Origin: Circinella minor
Lineage: Eukaryota > Mucoromycota > Mucoromycetes > Mucorales > Lichtheimiaceae
Length of the DNA: 44,455 nt
Assembly: GCA_016758965.1 (NCBI GenBank)
Contig: JAEPRB010000299.1
Coordinates: forward strand, 1-44,455
Direction of reading: 5' to 3'
Shown: one piece after another, positions 21,584 to 32,826 of the stretch
Position numbering within the stretch: the first letter of the stretch is position 1
Layout: each line of letters begins with the position of its first letter
Position numbers and translations under genes: made by a program
The notes under the pieces: model-generated
Databases searched by the model: none
What the model saw: only the letters and a program-made list of their open reading frames with translations
Told to the model about the DNA's origin: nothing

Positions 21584-23332
21584 CTATGATTTGCTAATCC
21601 ATGCCTTTACTGCCGCTTTCCATCGTGTTTGACACGCTAATAAGACGTTTCCAGGTTTGGTAATGGAAAGTGGCCCACGCTTGTTGATATTATCATTATT
21701 ATTGTTAGCCTCATTATTCTCATTACTACTGTAAAGCTGTTCTTTCCAATTATAGATCGATTCCGTAAAATAGGGTTTAGATTTCCTAGTAGTAGACTAA
21801 TAAAATTAGAATAATAAAAACCATCGAAGAATATATTGAATCATTTTTTTAGTATATATAAATTGCATAAACTATATAGTATACTTTATGCACGAGAAAA
21901 AAAAAACTTACATCGTGTCGAATCCTCTGTAACATTTGTTTAGAGCTCCAAGTGGCCAAATGAACTTTAGTATATTCTTCAAACACCGTAACAAATTTAT
22001 CAGACACGGGATCTATTGTATGATTCTTATTCGTTCGTTTCATGCGCGCTAGGACATTTAACTAATAATATACATGATCAATGTAAGTAGAAATAAAATA
22101 AAATAAAAAATCTCTTACATTAACACAAAGCACACAAACAGAACGACTAATTACCACAACTGTATGTAAAATAGCTAGACTTCGATCAACGTTGGTGTTA
22201 TCAATTTTTGGAACCTTTTTTTAAAATATACATTAGTTATCTTTCTTGTAAAATAATCATAGTAATAGTAAAATTATATCCGTGATTATTTATAGTAAAT
22301 ACTTACATAATACTCATCTGCTTGTTGACAAAGATGATTTTGAATTAATCGAATATTATCAAAGTAACGGATGTATTTATTCGTTCTTGGAGCAACAGTC
22401 ATGTATTTTGCTCGAACCGCAAATCGTTCTGTGTGTTTATGTTCATTACTGATGTAAATGACAAGTGGTATACAATTTGGATTGTTCTTTGCTAAATATT
22501 TCATTGTATCGATGGAAAGTCCTACACCCTTTTTAATACATATATATAAGTTACACATGAACCAATCCATTCATCCATTGTCCAAATACTTTTTATATTT
22601 AATTCAAACATGGATTGAGTTTACCTCAATAACCAAACTTTCTTTCCGTTCAATATATCCTTTCAACATTTTATCTAATGTATCTAACATCAATTGGCTT
22701 TGTGCTTTATAACCATCAATGACTTTTTTATCGGGTAGATTTTCCCCGGCATGATAAGAAGATGCCCATAACACTTTTGATTTATGTTCTGGATCAAAAC
22801 TGCGTAACAAACTTCGTACATGATCTGTTGAAAGTACTGTTGTTATACCAATTCTATAATAATGATAATAATCTTTAACTAAACATTCAAAAAAAGAAAA
22901 CAAGAAAAAAAGTAATATCTATTTACCTATGAGCAAGTAAACTTGCTAGTGTAGACTTTCCAGTACCTGAAGTACCACCTAATAGGATACATACAGATTG
23001 TTGTCGGTGAACAATATACCAAGCAATCTCTAGATCGATTAAAGGATTGGTATAACGAAATCGATTCAAGATCGTTTTTAAATTATGTAAAAAATGATCT
23101 AGTTCAAAAGTTTGTTGTTGTTCACCAATACTACTATTAATATAATCTATATAAAGAAAGTTCTTTTTTAGTCACCTTCCTTTTATTCCTCCATATAGAA
23201 AAGTTTACCTAATATTTCTTGTATATGAGGGTGTTTCACACCGATAAAAGATAACATAAGTTGTAAATGATGCAAGTTGCACCAAGTAAGTTGTTGAGGA
23301 TCATTAGGTGTCCGTATAGCGAACGATAACAT
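21584..23332 (-). CDS. P-loop kinase resembling 2-phosphoglycerate kinase
   Basis: Seven exons, 23332-23209, 23146-22927, 22853-22625, 22528-22307, 22214-22155, 22061-21912 and 21796-21584, give 1218 nt and 405 aa. Walker A is GGTSGTGKST (about 98-107), preceded by SVCILL and followed by VLSTDHVRSLLRSF; this combination is typical of archaeal 2-phosphoglycerate kinases and of plant LPA1-type proteins linked to phytate levels. SLVIEGVGL (the Walker-B-like VIEGV segment) spans exons 3 and 4. The C-terminal part, with an Asn-rich stretch and ending LACQTRWKAAVKAWISKS, looks lineage-specific. Substrate in a fungus is unknown: 2-phosphoglycerate or an inositol-phosphate-related role are both only inferences. 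Start is the first ATG, giving MLSFAIRTPND. Intact despite the transposon relic just downstream. Confidence 0.85.
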
Positions 23333-24221
23333 TGTAAAAAGGTACTCATTTCTCTGCCCACAGGGCAGTTGTCTTTATTATTAAACAGGTAGGAGAAAAG
23401 TAATAGGTTAAAAAATAGCAAAGTGAAGTTATATAATATTGAAAAAACATAGAGACGGAAAATCGGTTGCGAGACTATTTTTTTTTCCTACGTAGTTGAC
23501 AGCAAAACCCTACTTTTCAATACAACTTTAAAAACCCTAAAAAAAAAAAAATTCATCCACTATAAAAGTTTTTCTTATTTTTTAAGTGAATACTATAAAA
23601 AAGTCAAGTGTATACCCTTTTATAACAACTTTTAATTTTGATTTCTATTTAATATTACTCCAATAACTAACTTACTCTCAATTGTGCTTAAAGTCACACA
23701 ACAACAACAAAAATTCACACATAACCATATTGAGTTACTTAGAACCACATGTACGGAGTAAATAATGAAACCATTATCAGAACAATCAATAAACAACACT
23801 TATCCAGATAAATATAAAAGATAGAGAAAAGGTTTTGTGACCACCCTCACACGAAAGGCGATCAATTCATACTATCAAAAAAAAAAAAGTTTATTACAAA
23901 AAAGATACCTATATATATCATACTGTTTATCAAAAGTGGACCAATCGTATGAGTCGCTAAATACTAGATCACAGTTGATTTTTATAACTATAAGGGAATT
24001 TTGCCTTCCTTATACTGAATCACGCATAATGTTAATAATCAATAATAATAAATCAATATAGAGAATTCATTTTTACCTCTCTCCAAATCCCTATCTATTT
24101 ATTTTTATTCTTTTGCAAATCAAACAAAACAAAACATATAAATACTGACTTGTTTTATTTTTTTAATCATTCTTTTTCTTTATTACTTTTTATTTTATTC
24201 ATTATTTCAAGTTTTTAAATA
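23333..24221. promoter_or_regulatory. Divergent intergenic region between the P-loop kinase and GABA aminotransferase
   Basis: About 890 bp without a supported gene. A TATA-like acatataaatactg at about 24134-24147 lies about 80 bp before the GABA aminotransferase start. The rest is AT-rich with poly-A and poly-T tracts. A 74-codon plus-strand frame at 23837-24061 is low complexity and rejected. Confidence 0.45.
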
Positions 24222-26087
24222 ATGCTTGCTGCGCGTCGATTATTAATCTCTTCTGCTACTAAGAAACGCTATTATGCTACTGCCCAAGCTCTTGAAGAAA
24301 CTACAGGTGGTGGTGATGCTCCTTTTTTTCCAAGTGAACCATCGGGTCCATTCATGAAAACAACAGTTCCAGGTCCTGAATCCAAGAGAATTATGAAACA
24401 ATTGGATAATTATCAAGATACGCGATCTATTTTCTTTATAGCTGGTATGTGGAAAAATTATGTCAAAAAAAAAAAAAATTTGTCATTACTGTATTCTTTT
24501 GAATAACTATAAACGAATTGTATATACTACCAGTCTCACACATACACTACTGGTGTTTACCAAAAAACAAATATGAAACATCTTCAAACTAACAAGTTTT
24601 TTTTTTTTTATATTTGTTTTAAAGATTTTGAAAAATCCATTGGAAATTATATTATGGATGCTGATGGCAATGCTATGTTGGATGTATTTGCTCAAATCGC
24701 ATCTATTCCTATTGGTTATAATAATCCTGCTTTTCTTAACTTGGCAAAAGACCCTGCATTTCAAACTGCACTTGCAAATAGGTAAATAATCGAACATACT
24801 ATTTTTTTTTTCTTTCCCTCCTCTTTTCCCCCTTTATTGAAACGTTAATAAAATTGAATAATGACCTTTAACAAACGATCTTATCTACCCATTATTGTAG
24901 AGCTGCCCTTGGCGTGAGTCCTAATAAAGATTGGGTTGATTCAGTGGAAAAAGCATTCATGCGTGTAGCCCCTGTGGGTATGTCAAATGTATTCACAGTC
25001 ATGTGTGGATCATGTGCTAATGAAAATGCGTTCAAGACTGCATTTATGTACAAGGCGGCTAAACGACGTGGTGATAAAGATTTTTCATTAAACGAGTTAC
25101 AATCGTGTATGAACAATCAAGCTCCCGGTTCACCCGATATGAGTATTCTTAGTTTTTCTCGTGGATTCCATGGTCGCTTATTTGGTTCATTAGCAGCTAC
25201 TGCTAGTAAAGCCATTCATAAAGTGGATATTCCTGCTTTCAACTGGCCCAAGGCTCCTTTCCCTGAACTTCGATATCCTCAACATTTACATCAAGATTAT
25301 AATCAACAAATGGAACAACAGTCATTACATGAAGTGGAGCAGTTATTGAATAAACATGATGTTGCAGCTATCGTTGTGGAACCAATTCAATCCGAAGGGG
25401 GTGATAACCACGGTAAGTAATTACTTGACTTATTTGTTATCTATCTATCCATATTTGGTATAAGGGGGTTACGAGTAAATGAAAGAGAGACACAATAAAG
25501 TTCTAACATTTATATATTTAGCATCACCTCACTTTTTCCGTCAGTTACAAGCTATTTGTAAAAAAAATGATATTTTATTTATCGTCGATGAAGTTCAAAC
25601 CGGTGTTGGAGCCACTGGTACATTTTGGGCTCATGAAGCCTGGGATTTACCCACTTCTCCAGATATGGTGACATTTTCCAAGAAATTCCAAGCCGCTGGA
25701 TTTTATCTGAATCAACGTTTACGTCCCACACAACCTTATCGTTTATATAACACATGGATGGGTGATCCAGTACGTGCTATGCAAGCTGCTGCCATTGTGA
25801 ATGAAATTCATGATAAACAATTATTGGATAATGTCAAGAGTGTTGGAAATTATCTTCAACATCATTTGAATGATAATCGTAAACTTGAGTCTGTCCGTGG
25901 TCAAGGTGCTTTTATTGCTTTTGATTTGGAGTCTCCCAAAAAGAGAGATCAATTCTTAACTGATATGCGTCAATTGGGTGTGAATGTGGGAGGTTGTGGT
26001 GACAAGACTGTACGTTTACGACCTATGTTAACCTTCCAAAAACATCATGCTGATATTTTACTTGACACCATGGAACGTGCTTTATGA
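24222..26087 (+). CDS. 4-aminobutyrate aminotransferase, mitochondrial type
   Basis: PLP-dependent GABA transaminase (class III), converting GABA and 2-oxoglutarate to succinate semialdehyde and glutamate in the GABA shunt. Exons 24222-24444, 24625-24781, 24901-25412 and 25522-26087 give 1458 nt and 485 aa, the usual length. The N-terminus MLAARRLLISSATKKRYYAT is a good mitochondrial presequence; yeast Uga1 is cytosolic, so this resembles animal enzymes in that respect. VMCGSCANENAFKTA at about 160-174 carries C162-x2-C165, the position of the iron-sulfur ligands in pig GABA-T. FIVDEVQTGVGATG (about 317-330) is the PLP aspartate region and TFSKK (about 348-352) holds the Schiff-base Lys. YNTWMGDP and GGCGDKTVRLRP close the fold. 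Yeast equivalent is UGA1. Confidence 0.96.
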
Positions 26088-26350
26088 AATAATAATAAAG
26101 ATTTTCTTTCTTTCTTTTTCATCGTTACTAAGATCCGCTGGTTTTTTTTTCTTGACGTTCTATTATTATTGGTCTCTATAAAGGGATAAAACTTAGCAGC
26201 ATGGTCAATTATGCGTTGTTTCATTGGATTCAATTAACTGAAACTGAAAATTATTTTGGCATGATTTAAAATACAAGCAGTTAGTTTTTTTATTTTTTTA
26301 TTTTTTCTATTTCTTTCTCTCTTTCTCCCCTTTCTTATTGTTCTTTTGAC

Positions 26351-29300
26351 ATGGAAAGCGAACTACGCCAGCGAAAGCGGCCGGAAAGTGAACCACATGA
26401 AGCAGACGGTTCAAAATTACTACATGACGCAGAAGAAAAAGAAAAAGACAAAAAGTTAGAAACGCGTTCATTATTACCAGATCGTACATTAAGTTGGAAA
26501 GACGTGATAATAGCTTTAGGATTAGGTGTTTTGGCTATTCCTATTCGGTTAACTTCCTTGGATGAACCTCACGAAGTTGTGTAAGTTTATTCCACCAATT
26601 TTTATCATTTTTTATAGTACTAATTAAAAGTTGAAATGGATTGGTGGGTGAAATTCGCGTTTTTTTTTTTTTTCTCCTTTTTTTTTTAGCTTTGATGAAG
26701 TGCACTTTGGCTCATTTGCAAACAAATATATTAAACAGAAATTCTTTTTCGATGTACATCCACCTGTGAGTTTTAAGCAAAAAAAAAAAGATATTAGTTG
26801 GAAATAGAAAAGAAAGGTGGTTGGGAATAGGATAGTAAATGAAAGCTGACTTTTTTTTTTTTTGTTACAAAATAAGCTGGCAAAAATGCTCATTGCCCTC
26901 GCAGGTCGAGCGGCTGGATACGATGGTAACTTTGATTTTAGCAAGATTGGAAAGTATGTTTTGAAAGGAGGAATTATAAAAAGAAAAACTGAGGGGTCGA
27001 CGTGGACATATATATTAATTTGTTTGCTTTAGTGATTATACTGTCGAAGATGTACCTTATGTCGCGATGCGAAGTGTAGGTGCTCAACTTGGATTATTAA
27101 TGATACCCATGATATATATGACATTACGTCAAAGCGGAATTTCGATATATGCTTCTGTATTTGCTGCTTTAATGTTGTGTTATGGTAAGTATTAATTAAA
27201 AAAAAAACAAATTAAAAATGTGGATTACGCTAAATTGAAGACCTAAAAAAAAATAGAAAATAGTATGGTAGCAAATAATCGTCTTATTTTATTGGATGCA
27301 CCACTTTTATTTTTTACTGCTTTGACCATCCTTTGTTGGACTCGGTTTTTTAATGAAAGTTCAAGGTAAAAAAAGAGGGGGTTATTTAAACGACTTTTTG
27401 GAAAGATGAAGATAATAATTTTTTAATTCATTAAATTATATTCATTTAGACCATTTGGGCGTAAATGGTGGTTTTGGCTTGCATTGACAGGAATAAGTCT
27501 TGGTCTTACTGTTAGTTGTAAATGGGTTGGTTTGTTTACAATAGCCACAATTGGTGTTTCAACGATCCGGGATTTATGGAGAATATTGGGTGATTTACAT
27601 GTATCCAAGGTAAACCTTTAAATTGATCTTTTCGATTTTTTTTTATTTTTTGGCTGCCATTGCTATTGTATTTATGAGTCTCACGAATATATATTTATTA
27701 TGGTTGCGTTGATAGAAAACATATACGAATCATATTTTAGCTCGTATTCTTTGCTTGATCATTATACCTGTATCCATCTACATCAGCGTATTTTATATTC
27801 ATTTCCTTGCCCTTCCTTTGTCGGGTGATGGTGATGCACATATGTCAGCTTCGTTCCAACATTCATTGATTGGACATGAAATTCCAGATAGTCTGATTGA
27901 TATTGCATATGGATCCAAAATCACTGTACGACATTTAGCAACCAATGGTGGATACTTACATTCCCACGTATCCGCATATCCTCAAGGCAGTAAACGTAGG
28001 TTTTTTGTGTTACATGCCTTTTTTTAATTTACCGAACTTTTGCAATCAGAAATCAACATGGAACCAAAAAAAAAAAAAACTTAAAATTATTATTATTATT
28101 ATTATAGAACAACAAGTAACTTTATATCCATACCGAGATGAAAATAATTGGTGGGTCATTCGTAAAATAAATAGTACTTTGGAAGAAGATAATAAACCAG
28201 CGGATGTTTTGGGATCTGATGGCAAAACATGGATTCAATATATTCGACATGGTGATATCGTTCGACTCGAACATTTAAATACAAGTCCTCGTAAATTACA
28301 TAGTCATGATGAATCAGCACCCATGACGGATGTTGAATATCATAAAGAAGTGAGTGCTTATGGTTTCCCGGATTTTGAAGGTGATGCCAATGATTTTTGG
28401 CGTGTTGAAATTGAAGGTGGTAAAGAAGGAGATCAATTACAAACATTACGTTCAAAATTCCGTTTATTCCATGCTTTACAATCATGTTCCCTGTTTTCGC
28501 ATCCGGTACAATTACCTGATTGGGGTTTTGGTCAACAAGAGGTGACATGTATTCAGAATGGGAAAAAGCCTAAAACGTTATGGATGATTGAAGAATCTTC
28601 AAATGATCTTTGTAAGCTCCTCCCTTTGTATTTTCTTGATATCGTTTATTTAGTGTAAAGACGGTTGAAGCTTACCTACATGGGATAATTTATATATATA
28701 TATATATATAGTACCTGAAAATTCAAAATTAGTTAATTATCAAGTACCAGGTTTTTGGAGCAAGTTTATTGAACTTCACAAAAGAATGTGGGAAGCCAAT
28801 GAAGGTTTAATTCAATCACATCCATTTGAATCGCGTCCTTCTTCATGGCCAATGTTACGCAGCGGTATTTCATTCTGGACAACACCGGATCGACATATCT
28901 ATTTTCTTGGAAATCCTGTTATCTATTGGACAACGACTATCGCTATTTTTACATTTATTATTTTATGGACTTTCTTTCAACTTCGAGGCAAACGCGGTTA
29001 TAATGACCAGTACCAAGGTAATATAGTATTTCTTTTTTATATATATAATTACCATGGTAACTTACAAAAGAGATGGGGAAAAAAAACTGAATTTTTATAT
29101 GATACTATTAGGTCGCCGAGAATTTTATGAAAACACAGGTGGATTTTATTTGATGGGATGGTGGATGCATTATTTCCCATTTTATCTCATGAACCGCCAA
29201 TTGTTTCTGCATCACTATTTACCATCCTTATATTTTGCCATTATGGTTTTCGCTGTGGGTGTTGATTTGGCATTAACCAAATTTTCTTCTCGAGGTCGTG

Positions 29301-29611
29301 TTCTTGCTATTGTGATGATGTCATGTGCTATTATATCTATTTATCGAGAATTCGAACCTTTGACGTATGGTAAAGCTTGGACTCGAGAACGATGTGAAGC
29401 GAATCAATGGTTGGATACCTGGAAATTTAATTGTGAAAAATACCCTATCGTTGGAGATCTTAGGGCGACTGCCCCAAAGAAGGAAAAAGTGGTTGTTTTG
29501 GATGAAGATGGTAATATTGTGGGTGATAATACGATGGCTGAATCATTGTTACACAATGATGGAATGAATGTTTTTGCCAATAAGGAAGAATTGGAAATAG
29601 AAATTGAATAA
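26351..29611 (+). CDS. Dolichyl-phosphate-mannose protein O-mannosyltransferase, Pmt1-like
   Basis: ER membrane enzyme that moves mannose from dolichol phosphate to Ser/Thr of secretory proteins (GT39). Ten exons, 26351-26580, 26690-26765, 26877-26953, 27033-27184, 27257-27365, 27450-27609, 27716-27995, 28108-28611, 28712-29017 and 29112-29611, give 2394 nt and 797 aa, normal for the family. A charged cytosolic N-terminus is followed by the luminal FDEVHFGSFA motif (Asp79-Glu80, the essential acidic pair) and DVHPPLAKML. Three MIR-type repeats fall in about residues 345-530, with GGYLHSHVSAYPQGS, the KEVSAYGF / DANDFW block and WGFGQQEVTC. HYFPFYLMNRQLFLHHYLPS is the conserved C-terminal membrane block. 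Pmt1 subfamily is favoured by the N-terminal motif, GYLHSH and the tail (YGKAWTRERCEANQW), but a tree would be needed to separate it from Pmt2 and Pmt4. The acidic C-terminal tail ends ELEIEIE. Confidence 0.93.
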
Positions 29612-30606
29612 TGATATGGAATTGTAAAATATATATAATTTATATGGAACTAAAAAAAATAATAATATTACATTTTCTTCAACGCATGGTGTGCGATGAA
29701 ATGCTTATTGGAGAGCTCTCAGGGTTTTTTTATATACTCTAATGAAGAATTTGATCAATGGTTGAATAAAACGCTAATTTAATACGAAATTCATTTATGT
29801 TAAATATATCGTCTTGAAGAGAGTGCTCAGTATAGGAGATAAACAATGGTATAATTCGAATAAATTCAAGAAAGTTCACAAAGTTAGTCCAAAATTTATT
29901 ACAATGACAATACATAAGAAATTCATAACAATAATTCGACTAGTTTTAAATACTTGTAATTTGCGTTCAACGCACTGATATGATTGCTTCATGTATCACA
30001 TCTAAAGTCATTCTGCCAAACTTGACTACAGGCTTGATGTTATCGCTCTCGGTCATTGTCTTTGACGTATAAAAAATAAAAGACTGATTCTCGGCAACTT
30101 GTGCGACTAGTAAGTGCAGCAGTTCCTTAATCATTGAATACCAAACCCTTGTATAGCTATCTAACAAAAAAAAACAGATGAGATGGATCTCCTGGAAGAC
30201 AAGTTGAATGCGCATTTGACAGAGAAGTATAGCGAAATTTTGAATTTAAAAGTATCGATACCTCGTAACCCCATATGAAAATGATGTCTGAAACAAGAAA
30301 ACCAATTACTATTATCATGGCTGAGGGGGTTTGCGGGACTTACACTGCACTGTGCACTGACTTGTACACAAAAAATATTAAGTCGTAATTTTATTGGCTC
30401 AGTTAACAGCCAAAAGATGATTGGTTGTACCTTTTCTCCAGCTGTCTTCTTTAGAATCAAAGAGGTGTTGCCTGTGGGGACCAATGACCGTCCTCGTAGG
30501 TCGCCGAATAAACTTTTTTTTTTTTTTAGAAAGGGGCTGAAAAAAAAATGTTTTTTTTTTCTTTTTTCTCTTTTTTAATTTCAATCTTCAATAAAAGCAA
30601 TTAACC
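29612..30606. other. Intergenic, with weak degenerate coding traces on the minus strand
   Basis: About 1 kb between PMT and the small C2H2 gene. Minus-strand frames at 29967-30215 and 30161-30484 read like protein in places (for example KPVVKFGRMTLDVIHEAI) but have stops and no family I can name. They may be relics of a dispersed element. Polypyrimidine and poly-T tracts precede the next gene. Confidence 0.4.
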
Positions 30607-31282
30607 ATGGGCAACGTTAGTATATTATTTATTTATTATACTCGAGAACAATCAAATAAATAAGATTATGGTTTAATTTTTTTAACCCATTTGTATGTTC
30701 CTATTTTTTATTCAGGGAGCTAAAGCACAAATGAAGCGTGAACGTAACGCCAAGGACGCAAAGAAGGGTCCTACTTCTCAACTTAAAGCGGTAAAATATT
30801 CGATTTTAGAATGAAGAAAGATAAAAGACTTCTAAATGGAGAAGGAGAAGGGGAAAAAACAAAAAGAGAAAGGGGTATAGAAGAAAATAGGGTGTTCAGG
30901 TTACTGATATAATATATAACGATATAGAACAATGCCGCCAAGAACATTGTTTGCAAGACTTGCTTTCAAACCTTTTTAACTACTGCCAGTGAAAAATTGT
31001 AATTAAAATTTCTTTATTGTACAAGATATCAACCAACTCAATGAATAGAATGAAACTAATAATGGATAATAATAATAATAATAATAGGTTATTACAACAT
31101 GCTGATAGTAAGCACAGCAAGACTGTAAAGGAATGTTTCCCAGGTAAGAAATCATTGTTTGAATTAAATTGGATTGGAGAAAGTGTTAGGAAAGAGAAAC
31201 TAACTATTACTTTTATAATAGACTTTACTCCCAAATAAGCGACAACAATTAATTTTTTTTTGTAGTTGATCCACTTGCATAA
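30607..31282 (+). CDS. Small C2H2 zinc-binding protein, ZNF706/At2g23090-like (4F5 N-terminus)
   Basis: A 75-aa protein split over five exons, 30607-30615, 30716-30790, 30928-30998, 31088-31143 and 31266-31282 (228 nt), so no continuous frame reveals it. It starts MGNGAKAQMKRERNAK, the basic 4F5/SERF-type N-terminus, continues KKGPTSQLKANN, then IVCKTCFQTFLTT with the C-x2-C pair, and HADSKHSK with H-x4-H, ending KECFPVDPLA. Length, order of blocks and the CxxC...HxxxxH finger match the plant At2g23090 and animal ZNF706 family, whose role is poorly known (ZNF706 has been tied to repression of stem-cell genes). The first exon has only nine coding bases, with a good Kozak context (aaccATGGGC). 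All four introns are GT-AG and the phases agree. Confidence 0.9.
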
Positions 31283-31329
31283 TACAACTATACCTCATAA
31301 TTTTTTACTACTACTCATATTATCATTAT

Positions 31330-31390
31330 TAAAAAAAAAAAAGCTTTTTTATAGCTCCCATTTATATATTTTGGTTTTTTTTTTTTTTAT

Positions 31391-31425
<35 letters not shown>
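31330..31425. repeat. A-tract/T-tract palindromes ending in a poly(A) run of about 35
   Basis: A12-GC-T6 at about 31330-31350 is followed by about T16-ATGC-A35 (about 31376-31425). This lies 50-140 nt after the stop codon of the small C2H2 gene. It may be a simple repeat, part of its 3' end region, or the tail of an old retroposed sequence. Confidence 0.7.
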
Positions 31426-31428
<3 letters not shown>

Positions 31429-32106
31429 TTATTAGGTAAAAGTACATGCTTATACGATAGAAGAATTGAATATGGGAAAATGGTTGGTGAATAAGTAGTT
31501 TAATAGGATTTTATGTTTTAATTTGATGTAAAATAAAAATAAAAAATGGATATATATTTTTTGTTTGTTATTTGTAAAGCATGTCTAAAATTTGGCGTTT
31601 GTCATTGCATTGACAGTATTCATACTACATATATTTTTGCGAAATTACCATCTCGCGTCTGTTTTTTGATATAATTTTTTTTTACCATTCAACAGTTTGT
31701 AAAGTGAAAGATAGGAGAATAGGTTCATTATTATTCCTTAAAATGAATTCTTATAAGAGTATATAAATTAGAATAGTTCTTCTTCTTCAGATGGGTTTCC
31801 ATTACTTCATCAATGCACAGGAAAGAAGAGGAATGAAGGTGTGAGATTTTTTTTTTTTTGGACTTCTTCTTAGTCGCTTATAAATATCACAGGAAATTTT
31901 AACAGTAAGAAAGGCGCAACTACGTAAAATTATACCACTGTCTATGTATATGTATATGTATATATATATTGAAATACATAATATTAGACAGTTTGTCATT
32001 TCAATCTATGGCACCAGCCACGTGTAACACAAAATGCAGCGTGTGTGGCTTTGGTAATCATCTTTTGTGCCATTACATACACATGAAGGGGAAAAAAAAT
32101 AATATG
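31426..32106. other. Intergenic, AT-rich
   Basis: No supported gene or RNA. A short (TATATG)n-like stretch occurs near 31945-31970. Confidence 0.55.
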
Positions 32107-32108
32107 TA

Positions 32109-32824
32109 CAGAGGTGTCCCCATTAATTTCATAGGGACATTTTACATTTTTTGTGTGAAAATTAATGAATACTGTTAGTTATTTTTCAAAGAATGAGCAT
32201 ATATAAAATGCTTCAACTTACTATTTTATCTTTAAAATATCTAAATATTAAGTAATAAATTATATCTGTGCGCTTGTTCTCTATGCCTTTTTGAAACACT
32301 CAATTTTTTTTATTTGAGCTGCAATTATATTATCGCCAACAATCGCTATATATTTTGGTCTATATATCAAATGACACCAACCATGCAAATCACATTAGCT
32401 TGACAGCTGAGAGCAGTATAGTATGCTCTGGCTAATCCATAAACCATGACAAACTGATCAGTAGCATTGTGGGCTAAAAATGAGTTCGACTTGGTAAAGG
32501 TACCTGATATTAGTACGATGTCCAAAGACTTAAAAAGAGAAAAACAAGAAGAAAATAAAAATTTAATAAACTCTTATGAAAAACATCCAAGTGACGTAAT
32601 ATAAAACCAACCCATCATGTATACTAGTTTAATTGCAATCCTTATATTTATCACATAATATATTTTTATTATATCCGTTAAGAATTCAGTGCCACTAGCT
32701 GCTATAAAAGTGAAATAAAAAGGGATGTGAAAATTATCTTATGTTATTTTTACCATTCCATGATTTTTGGTGAAGTTAATGAGGTGTGAAAATTAACGGA
32801 TATGAAATTAACGGGGGTCCTCTG
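32109..32824. mobile_element. Non-autonomous TIR element (716 bp, TA target duplication)
   Basis: The left end CAGAGGTGTCCCCATTAATTTC and the right end, read as its reverse complement CAGAGGACCCCCGTTAATTTC, form terminal inverted repeats. TA flanks both sides (32107-32108 and 32825-32826), the target duplication of Tc1/mariner/pogo elements. The subterminal regions hold further near-palindromes (TTAATTTTCAC). No transposase is encoded, so it would need enzymes supplied in trans. The CAG...CCCC start resembles pogo/Fot-type ends (inference). Confidence 0.82.
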
Positions 32825-32826
32825 TA

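Noticed and set aside
23837..24061. 74-codon frame upstream of GABA aminotransferase
   Set aside because: Low-complexity Lys/Ser/Tyr sequence with no start context or homology signal.
28156..28548. 130-codon minus-strand frame inside the PMT gene
   Set aside because: Shadow of exon 8, which has clear MIR-domain coding on the plus strand.
29967..30484. Two overlapping minus-strand frames
   Set aside because: Protein-like in part, but frameshifted, with no family match or splice model; kept only as a comment.
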